DNA of 64,000 bases from Streptomyces sp. NBC_00370 (GCF_036084755.1 NZ_CP107968.1:3813501-3877500); one strand, 5' to 3'. Shown: positions 1-8,137, counted from the first letter of the stretch. The notes: generated by a model not told the origin, from the sequence alone. Translations and numbers: made by a program.

Positions 1-170
1 GCCGCCGGACGGCTCTTGGCTATGCGGGGCCGGTCTTCCGGCCGTATTGGATCACTGTCACGACGGTCGTATGGACGGCGGGGGACGGCTGTCGGGACCA
101 CGGGTGAACAACCGCCCCGCTGCCGCCCCGGGGCCTGCGCCGACCCTCGGCCGGTCGTTGCGCGGACGCC
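1..170. other. Left-edge non-coding sequence
   Basis: This is the sequence downstream of the cdgB-like gene. The reading frames crossing it continue as antisense shadows of that gene, and none has a convincing ribosome binding site. I see no RNA gene or strong terminator hairpin in it. Confidence 0.5.
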
Positions 171-1883
171 CTATCCGGCCCTCCGGTGGACCTTGTTCCG
201 GGCCCGCTTCTCGATGTACATGCGCTGGTCGGCGGATTTCAGCACGTCCTCGACAGACATCCCGCAGCTCGCCCAGCCGATGCCGAAACTGGCGCCGACG
301 CGCACGGCCCTGCCGTCCACCCTGATGGGCGGAATGATCGCGTTCCGCAGCCGTACGGCGAGATCGGCGGCGTCCGCGGCGCCGAGCCCGTCGGCGAGAA
401 CGACGAATTCGTCACCTCCGAGCCGGGCGACCGTGTCGCCGTCCCTGACTCCGGTGGTCAGCCGGCGCGCGACCTCGATCAGCACCGCGTCGCCGGTGTT
501 GTGCCCGAACCTGTCGTTGATCGACTTGAAACCGTCGAGGTCGCAGAAGAGGACGGCCAGCCCCTTCGCGCCTTCGTCGTCCTCGCTCGGCGCCACCATG
601 TGCTCGTGGCTGTCGGAGTGGCCGCTGCCCGGGGCGCCGAGGGCGCCGTACCGGCCGCCGCGCTCGCCGGTGCGCTCCTCGTAGCTGTCATGGCCGTCGT
701 AGCCGTCGTACGCGTCGTAGGCCGGCTCGTACAGCACCGTGCCCTCGTAGCCGCCGTACGCCGCGTCCAGCTGCTCCACCGCCGTCTCGCGCAGGGCGTG
801 CGGGCGGGCGCAGAGCCGGGCGCTGAGCCGCGAGCGCAGCTCGGCGCTGTTGGGCAGCCCGGTCAGCGAGTCGTGCGAGGCGCGGTGGGCGAGCGCGAGT
901 TCGCGGCTCTTGCGCTCCTCGATGTCCTCGACGTGCGTGAGCAGCAGCCGGGGGCCGTCGCTGGTGTCGGCGACCACCGAGTTCCGCAGGGAGACCCAGA
1001 CCCAGCTGCCGTCGCGGCGGGCGAGCCGCAGCTCGGCGCGGCCGCCCTCGGCGGACGTACGGAGCAGGGTGCCGATGTCCTCGGGGTGGACGAGGTCGGC
1101 GAACGAATGGCGGCGCATGGCGGAGGCGGGGCGGCCGAGCAGCCGGCACAGCGCGTCGTTGGTGCGCAGCAGCCGACCGTGCTGGTCGCCGCCCATCTCG
1201 GCGATGGCCATGCCGCTGGGGGCGTACTCGAACGCCTGCCGGAAGGACTCCTCGCTGGCGCGCAGCGCCTGCTGCTCGCGCTCCAGGCGGACGAGGGCGC
1301 GCTGCATGTTGGCGCGCAGGCGCGCGTTGCTGATCGCGATGGCCGCCTGCGAGGCGTACATCTGCAGGGCCTCCTGGCCCCAGGCGCCGGGGTGCCGGCC
1401 ACCGCGCGGACGGTCGACGGATATGACGCCGAGCAGTTCGTTGCCGCCGCCGGACGCGTACATCGGCGCGTACAGCCGGTCCTGCGGGTGCCACTCGTCG
1501 GCGAAGCGGGGGTCGGGGCCTTCGGTGTACCACTGCGGGACGTCGTCCTCCAGCAGCACCCAGCCCTCGGTGTGCGGTATGAAGCGCAGCGAGCCCCAGC
1601 TCACGCCCATCGACAGCCGGCGCTCCCAGGAGTTGCGGGAGCCGACCCGGCCGGTGATCAGGGCCTCGGCTGCGGCGTTCCCGGCGAAGGCGGCGACGAC
1701 CAGATCGCCGTCGGCCTGCACGACGTTGACGCAGGCGAGTTCGTAGCCGAGCCCCGAGACGATGCCGTCGGCGACCGTCTGGAGCGTGTCAGCCAGGCTC
1801 CGGGCCGTGTTGAGGTCGGCGACCGCCTGATGCAGCTGCCGCAAGGTCGCAAGACGGACGTAGGGCTCCGACTCGGTCTCCAT
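171..1883 (-). CDS. cdgB: GAF-PAS-GGDEF diguanylate cyclase (CdgB-like)
   Basis: Makes cyclic-di-GMP from two GTP; in Streptomyces, CdgB links c-di-GMP to the BldD developmental switch. Seen in the 570-residue protein: a GAF-like domain (about 20-175), a PAS/PAC domain (about 190-305), then a GGDEF cyclase domain. The catalytic motif RLGGDEF lies near residue 487-493, and an RDGD inhibitory I-site sits five residues before the GG, as expected for product-inhibited cyclases. The nucleotide-binding motif FCDLDGFKSIND is intact. No membrane segment, so it is cytosolic. I chose the ATG at 1883 (METESEPY) because a GGGGAGAG ribosome binding site precedes it; an in-frame ATG at 1928 lacks one. Odd: a roughly 75-residue Tyr/Gly/Asp-rich insert splits the GGDEF domain after its HDSLTGLPN helix. 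The cdgB identity comes from architecture and my memory of the family, not from an alignment. Confidence 0.9.
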   Translation of the reverse strand: METESEPYVRLATLRQLHQAVADLNTARSLADTLQTVADGIVSGLGYELACVNVVQADGDLVVAAFAGNAAAEALITGRVGSRNSWERRLSMGVSWGSLRFIPHTEGWVLLEDDVPQWYTEGPDPRFADEWHPQDRLYAPMYASGGGNELLGVISVDRPRGGRHPGAWGQEALQMYASQAAIAISNARLRANMQRALVRLEREQQALRASEESFRQAFEYAPSGMAIAEMGGDQHGRLLRTNDALCRLLGRPASAMRRHSFADLVHPEDIGTLLRTSAEGGRAELRLARRDGSWVWVSLRNSVVADTSDGPRLLLTHVEDIEERKSRELALAHRASHDSLTGLPNSAELRSRLSARLCARPHALRETAVEQLDAAYGGYEGTVLYEPAYDAYDGYDGHDSYEERTGERGGRYGALGAPGSGHSDSHEHMVAPSEDDEGAKGLAVLFCDLDGFKSINDRFGHNTGDAVLIEVARRLTTGVRDGDTVARLGGDEFVVLADGLGAADAADLAVRLRNAIIPPIRVDGRAVRVGASFGIGWASCGMSVEDVLKSADQRMYIEKRARNKVHRRAG

Positions 1884-2011
1884 TGCTCGCTCTCCCCGAG
1901 ACCTCGACAGCAACTCCAGGATTCTCATCGGCTCTCGTGTTGCACCGTCACCGCCACTGAATCACAGCGAGCTGTGCGCCCGGTACACAGGGTCAACAAA
2001 TAGTCGGCTCT

Positions 2012-2025
2012 GTGACTCAAGTCAC
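2012..2025. promoter_or_regulatory. Crp-type operator candidate
   Basis: GTGACTCAAGTCAC is a GTGAC-N4-GTCAC-like palindrome that fits the Streptomyces Crp pattern GTG-N6-GNCAC exactly. It lies between the divergent cdgB and flavin reductase genes, about 130 bases upstream of the cdgB start. The match is seen; binding is inferred. Confidence 0.45.
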
Positions 2026-2055
2026 ATCAAATGATGAAGAGTAATGGGCGCTTTG

Positions 2056-2069
2056 TGGGAGCGCTCCAC
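2056..2069. promoter_or_regulatory. LacI-family (CebR-like) operator candidate
   Basis: TGGGAGCGCTCCAC differs only at its last two bases from the palindrome TGGGAGCGCTCCCA bound by the cellobiose repressor CebR. It sits in the cdgB/flavin reductase intergenic region, 30 bases from the Crp-like site. Which gene it would control is not clear. Confidence 0.35.
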
Positions 2070-2200
2070 GCGTTTTCCTGAACACAATTCAAGGTTGACC
2101 ACCTTGCGGCGGGGTCTCAGGTGCGTCAGCCAGGTCCTAGGACTTGACTGGTCCTCTGGCCCGATGCGGACGCCGGAGAGCCGAGACTAGCGTCTGAGGT

Positions 2201-2872
2201 GTGTCCCAGACGACCCCTGCTTCCTCCTTCGAGGCCCACGACCGTCCCGTCGAGGCCGACGACCGCCGCGTTGAGGCCCACGATCGTCCCGTCGAGGCCG
2301 ACGACCGCCCGACAGCCGGGACGATCCCCCACGCCGGCGGGACGATCCCCCATGCTGAGGGGGTGAGCAACGACGAGTTCCGCGCCGCGATGTCCCGGCT
2401 CGCGGCGGGAGTGGTGCTGGTGACGGCGCACGAAGAACCCCTGAGCGCGCACGGCCCGCGCGGCGAGGACGCCGGCATGACGGCGACCGCGTTCCTGTCG
2501 GTCTCCCTCGACCCGCCGCTGGTCCTGGTCAGCGTCCGCAACGGCTCGCGCATGGACGACCTGCTCGCCGAACAGCCGCTGTGGGCGGCGTCACTGCTCT
2601 CCGAGAGCCAGCGGCACATCGCGGGGCGGTTCGCGATGAAGGGCCGGATCAGCGACCGGCTGCTGTTCGAGGACATCCCCTATCGACGGGGCGAGGCGAG
2701 CGGGGCGCCGCTGGTCGGCGGGGCGCTGGCGGTGCTGGAGTGCCGTACGGAGCAGCGGGTCGAGGCGGGCGACCACACGCTGGTGATCGGCCGGGTGCTG
2801 ACGGCGGAGCTGCCGAGCGGGGAGGGCGGGCCCTTGACGTACTTCAAGGGCCGCTACCACCAGATCTCGTAG
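2201..2872 (+). CDS. Flavin reductase domain protein (FMN-binding)
   Basis: A DIM6/NTAB-type flavin reductase: these small FMN-binding barrels reduce free flavin with NAD(P)H, often for a partner monooxygenase. The conserved domain covers about residues 58-223, from FRAAMSRLAAGVVLVTA through the TATAFLSVSLDPPLVLVSV block to the C-terminal FKGRYH motif typical of the family. The first 50 residues are not conserved; they are an Asp/Glu/Arg-rich repeat (variants of EADDRPVEAHDR) encoded by a DNA repeat. The GTG at 2201 has no good Shine-Dalgarno, so the transcript may be leaderless. An in-frame GTG at 2363 (VSNDEFRAAM) would remove the repeat but also lacks clear spacing. No monooxygenase partner is adjacent. 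The gene is divergent from cdgB. Confidence 0.85.
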   Translation: MSQTTPASSFEAHDRPVEADDRRVEAHDRPVEADDRPTAGTIPHAGGTIPHAEGVSNDEFRAAMSRLAAGVVLVTAHEEPLSAHGPRGEDAGMTATAFLSVSLDPPLVLVSVRNGSRMDDLLAEQPLWAASLLSESQRHIAGRFAMKGRISDRLLFEDIPYRRGEASGAPLVGGALAVLECRTEQRVEAGDHTLVIGRVLTAELPSGEGGPLTYFKGRYHQIS

Positions 2873-2904
2873 GGCGGCGGCCACGACACGGACGGGCGTG
2901 GGCG

Positions 2905-3372
2905 CTATCCCCAGCCGCGCCCGGAACGGCCGCGCTTGGTGTCGGAGCGCTGCTTCTTCTCGCGCAGCCTGCGCTCGTTGATCCCGCGCGGGATCTTCGA
3001 CTTGCGGCGCTGGCGGGGCGGCGGAGCCGTCGCCTCGGCGAGCAGCGAGGCGAGCCGCACGGCTGCCGTCTCGCGGTTGCGCCACTGCGAGCGGTGCTCC
3101 GAGGACCGTACGGACACGACGCCACCGGTGAGCCGGCCTTCGAGCCGCTCCAGCGCGCGCTCCTTCCACACGGGCGGCAGGGCATCGGTCTTGGCGAGGT
3201 CGAAGCGCAGCTCCACCTGCGAGTCCGTGGTGTTCACATGCTGACCGCCGGGCCCCGAGGAACGCGAGAAACGCCACATGAGCTCGGCCTCCGGCAGGGA
3301 GACCGAACCGCGGATGACATACGGAGGCCCGGACATACGTCCATGGTCGCGTGTCCGTGCCACTTCCGTCAC
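2905..3372 (-). CDS. arfB: Alternative ribosome-rescue factor ArfB (GGQ hydrolase)
   Basis: Releases stalled ribosomes by hydrolysing peptidyl-tRNA when there is no stop codon in the A site. The 155-residue protein has the release-factor catalytic core with the SGPGGQHVNTTDSQ motif near residues 38-52, and ends in a basic tail (RRKSKIPRGINERRLREKK...) that in the ArfB/YaeJ family threads into the empty mRNA channel. It lacks the stop-codon recognition domains of full-length release factors, which separates it from PrfA/PrfB. The start is uncertain: GTG at 3372 or ATG at 3336 (MSGPPYV), and the second matches family length better. Convergent with the flavin reductase; divergent from terD across a repeat-containing gap. 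Confidence 0.88.
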   Translation of the reverse strand: MTEVARTRDHGRMSGPPYVIRGSVSLPEAELMWRFSRSSGPGGQHVNTTDSQVELRFDLAKTDALPPVWKERALERLEGRLTGGVVSVRSSEHRSQWRNRETAAVRLASLLAEATAPPPRQRRKSKIPRGINERRLREKKQRSDTKRGRSGRGWG

Positions 3373-3400
3373 CCGTTTTTCGCCAGGGGGCGGGCTGAGC

Positions 3401-3496
3401 CACGGGCGACACGGGCGTCACGGGCGTCACGGGCGTCACGGGCGTCACGGGCGTCCCGGGCACCTTCGAACTGCGTCACGGGCACCTTCGAACTGT
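3401..3496 (+). repeat. 9-bp and 22-bp tandem repeats upstream of terD
   Basis: About six tandem copies of a 9-bp unit (CACGGGCGT) run from 3401 to about 3456. Two 22-bp units containing GGGCACCTTCGAACTG follow at 3453-3496. They lie between arfB and terD with no gene in them. Confidence 0.8.
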
Positions 3497-3611
3497 GTAA
3501 AGAAAGTAAAGCGGCTGGAACCTCTCAGTCCCCTGCCCGCGTTATAGGGGTTGACGGTAGCTTCGGGACCGCACGAAGCCCGCACACACGACAAGGAAAG
3601 GGACACATCCC

Positions 3612-4187
3612 ATGGCTGTAAGCCTGTCCAAGGGCGGCAACGTCTCGCTCACCAAGGAAGCGCCGGGCCTCACAGCCGTCACGGTCGGCCTCGGCTGGGA
3701 CGTCCGCAGCACCACCGGCACCGACTTCGACCTCGACGCCTCGGCTATCGCGGTCAACGCCACGGGGAAGGTCTTCTCCGACGGCCACTTCGTCTTCTTC
3801 AACAACAAGTCGACGCCGGACCAGACCATCGTCCACACCGGCGACAACCGCACGGGTGAAGGCGCCGGCGACGACGAGGCGATCAACGTGAACCTGGCGG
3901 GCCTGCCCGCCGACATCGACAAGATCGTCTTCCCGGTCTCCATCTACGACGCGGAGACCCGCAGCCAGAACTTCGGCCAGGTGCGGAACGCGTACATCCG
4001 CATCGTCAACCAGGCCGGCGGCGGCGAGATCGCCCGCTACGACCTGAGCGAGGACGCCGCCACGGAGACCGCGATGGTCTTCGGTGAGCTGTACCGCAAC
4101 GGTGCGGAGTGGAAGTTCCGCGCGGTCGGCCAGGGCTACGCCTCGGGCCTGGTGGGCATCGCGACGGACTTCGGCGTCAACCTCTGA
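3612..4187 (+). CDS. terD: TerD family tellurium/stress-response protein
   Basis: TerD-type calcium-binding beta-sandwich protein of 191 residues, the usual length. The family takes part in tellurite resistance and broader membrane-linked stress responses; in Streptomyces, TerD proteins also affect differentiation. Visible family signatures are the N-terminal MAVSLSKGGNVSLTK, the acidic TDFDLDASAI loop near residue 38, GHFVFFNNKSTPD, the acidic GDNRTGEGAGDDEAI calcium-site region, and the C-terminal VGQGYASGLVGIATDFGV. A purine-rich AAGGAAAGGGA ribosome binding site precedes the ATG. It stands alone, without terZABC partners; a strong hairpin follows. A second TerD domain occurs at 17.2 kb inside a larger protein. 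Cytosolic. Confidence 0.95.
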   Translation: MAVSLSKGGNVSLTKEAPGLTAVTVGLGWDVRSTTGTDFDLDASAIAVNATGKVFSDGHFVFFNNKSTPDQTIVHTGDNRTGEGAGDDEAINVNLAGLPADIDKIVFPVSIYDAETRSQNFGQVRNAYIRIVNQAGGGEIARYDLSEDAATETAMVFGELYRNGAEWKFRAVGQGYASGLVGIATDFGVNL

Positions 4188-4216
4188 CACGCCTCCCCTT
4201 TCGGGACAGCACGCCA

Positions 4217-4252
4217 CGGAGGGCCCCCGGCATTACGGCCGGGGGCCCTCCG
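4217..4252 (+). terminator. Intrinsic terminator after terD
   Basis: A perfect 15-bp stem (arms 4217-4231 and 4238-4252, loop ATTACG) lies 30 bases after the terD stop and just before the acetyltransferase start. It lacks a T-tract, as is common in Streptomyces. Confidence 0.85.
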
Positions 4253-4272
4253 CGTGTGGGTACGCTGCGACG

Positions 4273-4827
4273 ATGATCGTCGAACCGCTGACCCCCGTGG
4301 ACGGCGCGCTCCCCGGGGAGCTGCTGACCGACCTCGCCGCGCTGTACGCGTCCAACAGGGAGTTCCAACAACTCAGCGGCGACTTCCCGGACCCGGACCA
4401 CATCAGCCCCGAACAGGTCGCGACGTCCCTGGCCGACGACCTGGCCCACCCGGACGCCGAGGTCCTCATCGCCCGCGCGGCGGGCCGCCTGGTCGCAATC
4501 GCGGTGACCCTGGCCCCGGACCCGGCTGGCCCGGACCCGGGTCCGGGCCCGGACCCGGCTGCCCCGGACCCCTGGATCGGCCTCTTGATGGTCCACGCGG
4601 ACGAGCAGCGCGCGGGATACGGCCGAGAGCTGGCGACGGTGGTGGAGGACCGCTTCCGTGCGTCGGGCCACACGACGGTCAGAGTCGCGGTCCCGAAGAC
4701 CAACCACCCGGCCCTGGCCTTCTGGACGGCCCTGGGCTACGCCCAGCTGGCCGAGCACGAGGACCCAAAGTCGGGCCGCCCGTGCCGAATCCTGGGCAAG
4801 CGGCTGACGAAGGACGGGGTCGCCTGA
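4273..4827 (+). CDS. GNAT family N-acetyltransferase
   Basis: 184-residue GCN5-related acetyltransferase; it would transfer an acetyl group from acetyl-CoA to an unknown amine. The fold is recognisable: the strand-4 segment WIGLLMVHADEQRAGYGRELA near residues 97-117 holds the Q/RxxGxG/A CoA-binding turn, and AVPKTNHPALAFWTALGY near 136-153 is the usual C-terminal helix-strand. Between beta-strands, residues about 78-97 are a Pro-Asp-Pro-Gly run (PDPAGPDPGPGPDP) that looks like a local repeat expansion. I took the ATG at 4273, right after the terD terminator; reading frames further upstream run through terD. Little Shine-Dalgarno is visible. The gene abuts the large inverted repeat on its 3' side. 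Confidence 0.82.
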   Translation: MIVEPLTPVDGALPGELLTDLAALYASNREFQQLSGDFPDPDHISPEQVATSLADDLAHPDAEVLIARAAGRLVAIAVTLAPDPAGPDPGPGPDPAAPDPWIGLLMVHADEQRAGYGRELATVVEDRFRASGHTTVRVAVPKTNHPALAFWTALGYAQLAEHEDPKSGRPCRILGKRLTKDGVA

Positions 4828-5330
4828 GCGGGGAGCTGTGCGGCCGGGGGTGCGGGCCGGGGCGCGGCAGTTGTATGGGGGGACTCGGGCCGCCTCGGCG
4901 TCCACCCCCGCCGGGGAGCGGCTGAGACTCATGCCCCGCTGGTCCGTGTCAGGGCGCATGAGCCACAAGCTGTGCGAGCGCCGAGATTAGCTGCCCGCAG
5001 GGCCGCCCCTGATCTTTGAGTGTCGCGGCTCCGGTCCGGGCGTCAAGGGCGCTCCTGCGTCGCGTCGGCTACGCCGATTCCGCTCCGCTCCACCCTTGAC
5101 CCCCGACCCTCCACCGCAAGTACTTCTTTGAGGGGGGGGCGGCCGGGGGGGGCTCCACGGACCAGACCGGCCGTCGTGACGGGTGCTTGGCCGACTGCGG
5201 GTGCCACGCACCAGTTGCATGGGGGGACTCGGCCCGGCTCGGCGTCCACCCCCACCGGGGAGCGGCTGAGACTCATGCCCCGCTGGTCACCCTGGGTGGT
5301 TGGCCGAGGCAGCGGGCCGGTGGGTGGGGC

Positions 5331-5550
5331 GGGTGTGACTGGAGTGACGGGAGCTGGCCCGTGGGGCTCCGATCCCACGCCTTTTGCGTGGGTGGTTGCG
5401 TTGGGTGCGCCATGGGACACATCAGGCCGGTACTAGCCCCCGGCGGTGCGTCGGGTGTGACGGGAGTGACGGGGGATGACCCGTGGGACGGCCGTCGGAC
5501 GCCTTATGCGTTAGTGGTTGCGCTAGGTGCGCCACGGGACGCATCAGGGT
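5331..5550 (+). repeat. 121/122-bp tandem repeat, two copies
   Basis: Two tandem units start at 5331 and 5453 with GGGTGTGAC and end near CATCAGG. The first contains the perfect hairpin CCCACGC-CTTTT-GCGTGGG; the second has a decayed version. Same unit as the array at 5794-6132 but in the opposite orientation. Confidence 0.8.
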
Positions 5551-5793
5551 CCAATTCCGGTCCGGGGTTGGGACGAATGTGACTCGTGAGACGGGAGTGG
5601 TGGGTACGTTCCGCCTGTCAGACGAGGCGGATGCCCGGCGCCTGAGGCCCGGTCTCGGGGGGGGCACGAGTGGGATATCAGCACCCAACCGGGGCGCCGA
5701 GGAAGCAGCTTGCGCACTCACCAACACAACGGGGCCCACCGACGGCTCACTTCCGCCCCACCAGCCACACCCACCCCACAGCCGAGGCCTCCC

Positions 5794-6132
5794 ACCGGCT
5801 TGATGCGCCCTACCGCGCCCCTAACGCAACACCCCACGCAAAAGGCGCCCGATCGGCATCCCAGGGCCATCCCCCGTCACCCCAGTCACACCCGATGCAC
5901 CACCAGAGGCTCGCACCGGCCTGATGTGTCCCATGGCGCACCTAACGCAACACCCCACGCATAAGGCGCTGGATCGACACCCCAGGGCCTCCCCCCATCA
6001 CTCCCGTCACACCCGACGCACCGCCAGAGGCTCGCACCGGCCTGATGTGCCCCATGGCGCACCCAACGCAACACCCCACGCAAAAGGCGCCCGATCCACA
6101 CCCCAGGGCCATCCCCCACCACCCCAGTCACA
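5794..6132 (-). repeat. 121-bp tandem repeat, three copies, inverted relative to 5331-5550
   Basis: Units begin at 5794, 5915 and 6036 (exactly 121 bp apart) with ACCGGCYTGATG and share AACGCAACACCCCACGC. They are the reverse complement of the left array, which makes the block palindromic. Confidence 0.85.
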
Positions 6133-6724
6133 CCCACCCCACCCACCGGCCCGTTGCCCGGCCCAACTACCCCCGCCAGCAGGCCATCCCGACCTCACCC
6201 ACCCCCAGTGACCAGCGGGGCATGAGTCTCAGCCGCTGCCCGGTGGGGGCGGACGCTTAGCCAGGCCGAGTCCCCCCACTCAACCGCCGCGTGGCACCCG
6301 CCAGTCGGCAAAGCACCCGCCACCACTCCCCGGCCTCCCCCGTGGAGCCCCCCGGCCGCCCCCCCCTCAAAGAAGTACTTGCGGTGGAGGGCCGGGGGTC
6401 AAGGGTGGAGCGGAGCGCAATCGGCGCAGCCGACGCGACGCAGGAGCGCCCTTGACGCCCGGACCGGAACCGCGACACTCAAAGCTCAGGGGCGGCCCTG
6501 CGGGCGGCTAATCTCGGCGTTCGCACAGCTTGCGGCTCATGCGCCCTGACACGGACCAGCGGGGCATGAATCCCAGCCGACCACCGGCCGGGGCGGACGC
6601 CGAGCCGGCCCGAGTCCCCCCACGCAACTACCGCGCGGCACCCGCACCCGGCAAAGCACCCGCCACCACGAGCCCAGCTCCCCCGTGGAGCCCCCGACCC
6701 ACCCAGCCCCCGGCCCACGCCGCC

Positions 6725-8137
6725 CTAACCCCCGCCCCCGCCCCCGCCCCCTCGTCCCGGCTTCGTCCCCCCGTATCCGTACAGCCACGTCTTCCATACC
6801 CCGGCGAGGTTCTTGCCCGACTCCTGTTCCGCGTACGACGTGAAGTCCGCCGTCGACGCGTTGCCGTGGCGGTACTTCTGCGGCCAGTCGCGCAGGATGC
6901 GGAAGAACGTCGCGTCTCCCACCGCCAGTCGGACCCGTTGGAGCACCATCGCGCCCCGGCCGTAGACCGGAGGCTGGGAGATGTCGGCCGCCGAGCGGGG
7001 GCGGGCCGGGGGGAACGTCCAGTTCGTGTTGTCGGCGTATGCCTCGTCGAAGCTTTCGGCGACCGGTTTGTGGTCCGTCTTCTCGCTCCAGAGCCATTCC
7101 GCGTACGTCGCGAACCCCTCGTTCAGCCACATGTCCCGCCATGACTTCGGGGTCACCGAGTCGCCGAACCACTGGTGGGACAGTTCGTGCACCAGCGTGC
7201 TGACATCCGTCGGGCCCGGCAGGAACGGCCTGGTCTGCGTCTCCAGGGCGTACTGCGCGTCCTGTTCGCGGCCGATGATCACGCCCGTCGACGAGAAGGG
7301 ATACGGACCGAACATCCGCTCCTCCCACTTCACGATCCCGGGCAGCGCCGCCAGCAGCCCCGCGCTCTTCTTCGCCACCGCCGGATCGACCGCGGTGAAC
7401 GTCGGGACCGTGGGACCGGTCCCTCCCGTCCGGTGTGTCTCGTACGGACCGATGGCCACGGTCGCCAGGTAGCTCGCCATCGGCTCGGGCGAGTGCCAGC
7501 TGAAGGCAGTACGTCCCCCGCCGACGCGGGCGGTGCGCGTCAGCTCGCCGTTGGAGACCGCCGTCAGTCCGTCAGGGACGGTCACCCGGACGTCGTACGT
7601 GGCCTTGTCGCTCGGGTGGTTGTTGCCGGGGAACCACGCCATCGACCCCGTCGGCTCCCCCAGCGCCGCCACCCGCCCGCCGGTTCTGAGCCAGCCCTCG
7701 GCCGAGCCGTCCGCGTCGGTGATCCGCTTCGGTACGCCGGAGTACCGCACGACCGTCACGAACGTGCTCCCCCGCTTCAGCCGGCGCGCCGGCCGCAGGG
7801 TCAGCTCACTGCCCGCCCGGCTGTTCGCGGCGCGCTCGCCGCCGACCGTCGTGGAGGTGACCGTCATCCCGGCGAGGTCGAGGTTGAAGGCACTCAGGTC
7901 CTGGGTGGCGCGGGCGGTGATCTCCGCCGTACCGGTGAGCCGGCCGCTGTCCGGGTCCCAGTCGAGGGTCAGCCCGTAGTGCCGGACGTCGTAGCCGCCG
8001 TTGCCCAGCCCCGGGAAGTACGGATCCCCCACCCCGGCCGCCCCGGGCCTGCCGCGCACATCGCCGCGCGAGGAGGCGCCGGTGGGCGACGGACCCGTAC
8101 AGGAGACGGCCCCGGCCAGCAGCGCCGCCACCGCCAC
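6725..8137 (-). CDS. Secreted M1 family zinc metallopeptidase (lipoprotein-like)
   Basis: Aminopeptidase-N-like enzyme that removes N-terminal residues from peptides outside the cell. The zinc site is intact: HELSHQWFGD (about residues 315-324) supplies HExxH, and WLNEGFATY 18 residues on gives the third ligand Glu. The N-terminal saddle domain (about 40-230) is present. The substrate motif appears as a diverged GREQDAQYALETQ where GAMEN is usual. At 470 residues it is the short bacterial form. The N-terminus AALLAGAVSC resembles a lipobox but lacks a charged start. A GTG at 8181 with a GGGAGG ribosome binding site gives MTVLVPLRAAAPRSS in another frame, so a one-base frameshift near 8140 may hide the true start. 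The C-terminus is a poly-Gly run at the edge of the inverted repeat. Confidence 0.88.
   Translation of the reverse strand: MAVAALLAGAVSCTGPSPTGASSRGDVRGRPGAAGVGDPYFPGLGNGGYDVRHYGLTLDWDPDSGRLTGTAEITARATQDLSAFNLDLAGMTVTSTTVGGERAANSRAGSELTLRPARRLKRGSTFVTVVRYSGVPKRITDADGSAEGWLRTGGRVAALGEPTGSMAWFPGNNHPSDKATYDVRVTVPDGLTAVSNGELTRTARVGGGRTAFSWHSPEPMASYLATVAIGPYETHRTGGTGPTVPTFTAVDPAVAKKSAGLLAALPGIVKWEERMFGPYPFSSTGVIIGREQDAQYALETQTRPFLPGPTDVSTLVHELSHQWFGDSVTPKSWRDMWLNEGFATYAEWLWSEKTDHKPVAESFDEAYADNTNWTFPPARPRSAADISQPPVYGRGAMVLQRVRLAVGDATFFRILRDWPQKYRHGNASTADFTSYAEQESGKNLAGVWKTWLYGYGGTKPGRGGGGGGGG

Larger units (their letters stand above)
4844..6690. repeat. Large gene-free inverted repeat (about 1.85 kb)
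   Basis: The two halves are reverse complements of each other over long stretches. The left arm (about 4844-5293) matches the right arm (about 6208-6690). Each arm holds two direct copies of an 80-bp element (left copies near 4865-4944 and 5211-5288, containing GAGACTCATGCCCCGCTGGT) around a conserved spacer of about 220 bp. In the spacer, TCAAGGG and CCCTTGA segments can pair around a smaller hairpin (TCGGC-GCA-GCCGA). Inward lie 121-bp tandem units, and the centre (about 5560-5790) is unique. The many reading frames here are short, repeated and without ribosome binding sites, so I call no gene. It is flanked by the GNAT and M1 peptidase 3' ends. Confidence 0.85.

Noticed and set aside
186..2003. 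605-residue plus-strand open frame across the diguanylate cyclase gene
   Set aside because: It is antisense to cdgB, has low-complexity Ala/Gly/Val/Arg sequence typical of GC-rich shadows, and no domain.
5331..6132. 121-bp tandem repeats as a CRISPR array
   Set aside because: Units are contiguous, without unique spacers of regular length and without cas genes; the two halves are also inverted.
4987..6260. Several 60-130-residue frames inside the inverted repeat
   Set aside because: Each is repeated or mirrored in the arms, has no ribosome binding site and no codon bias, and differs between repeat copies.
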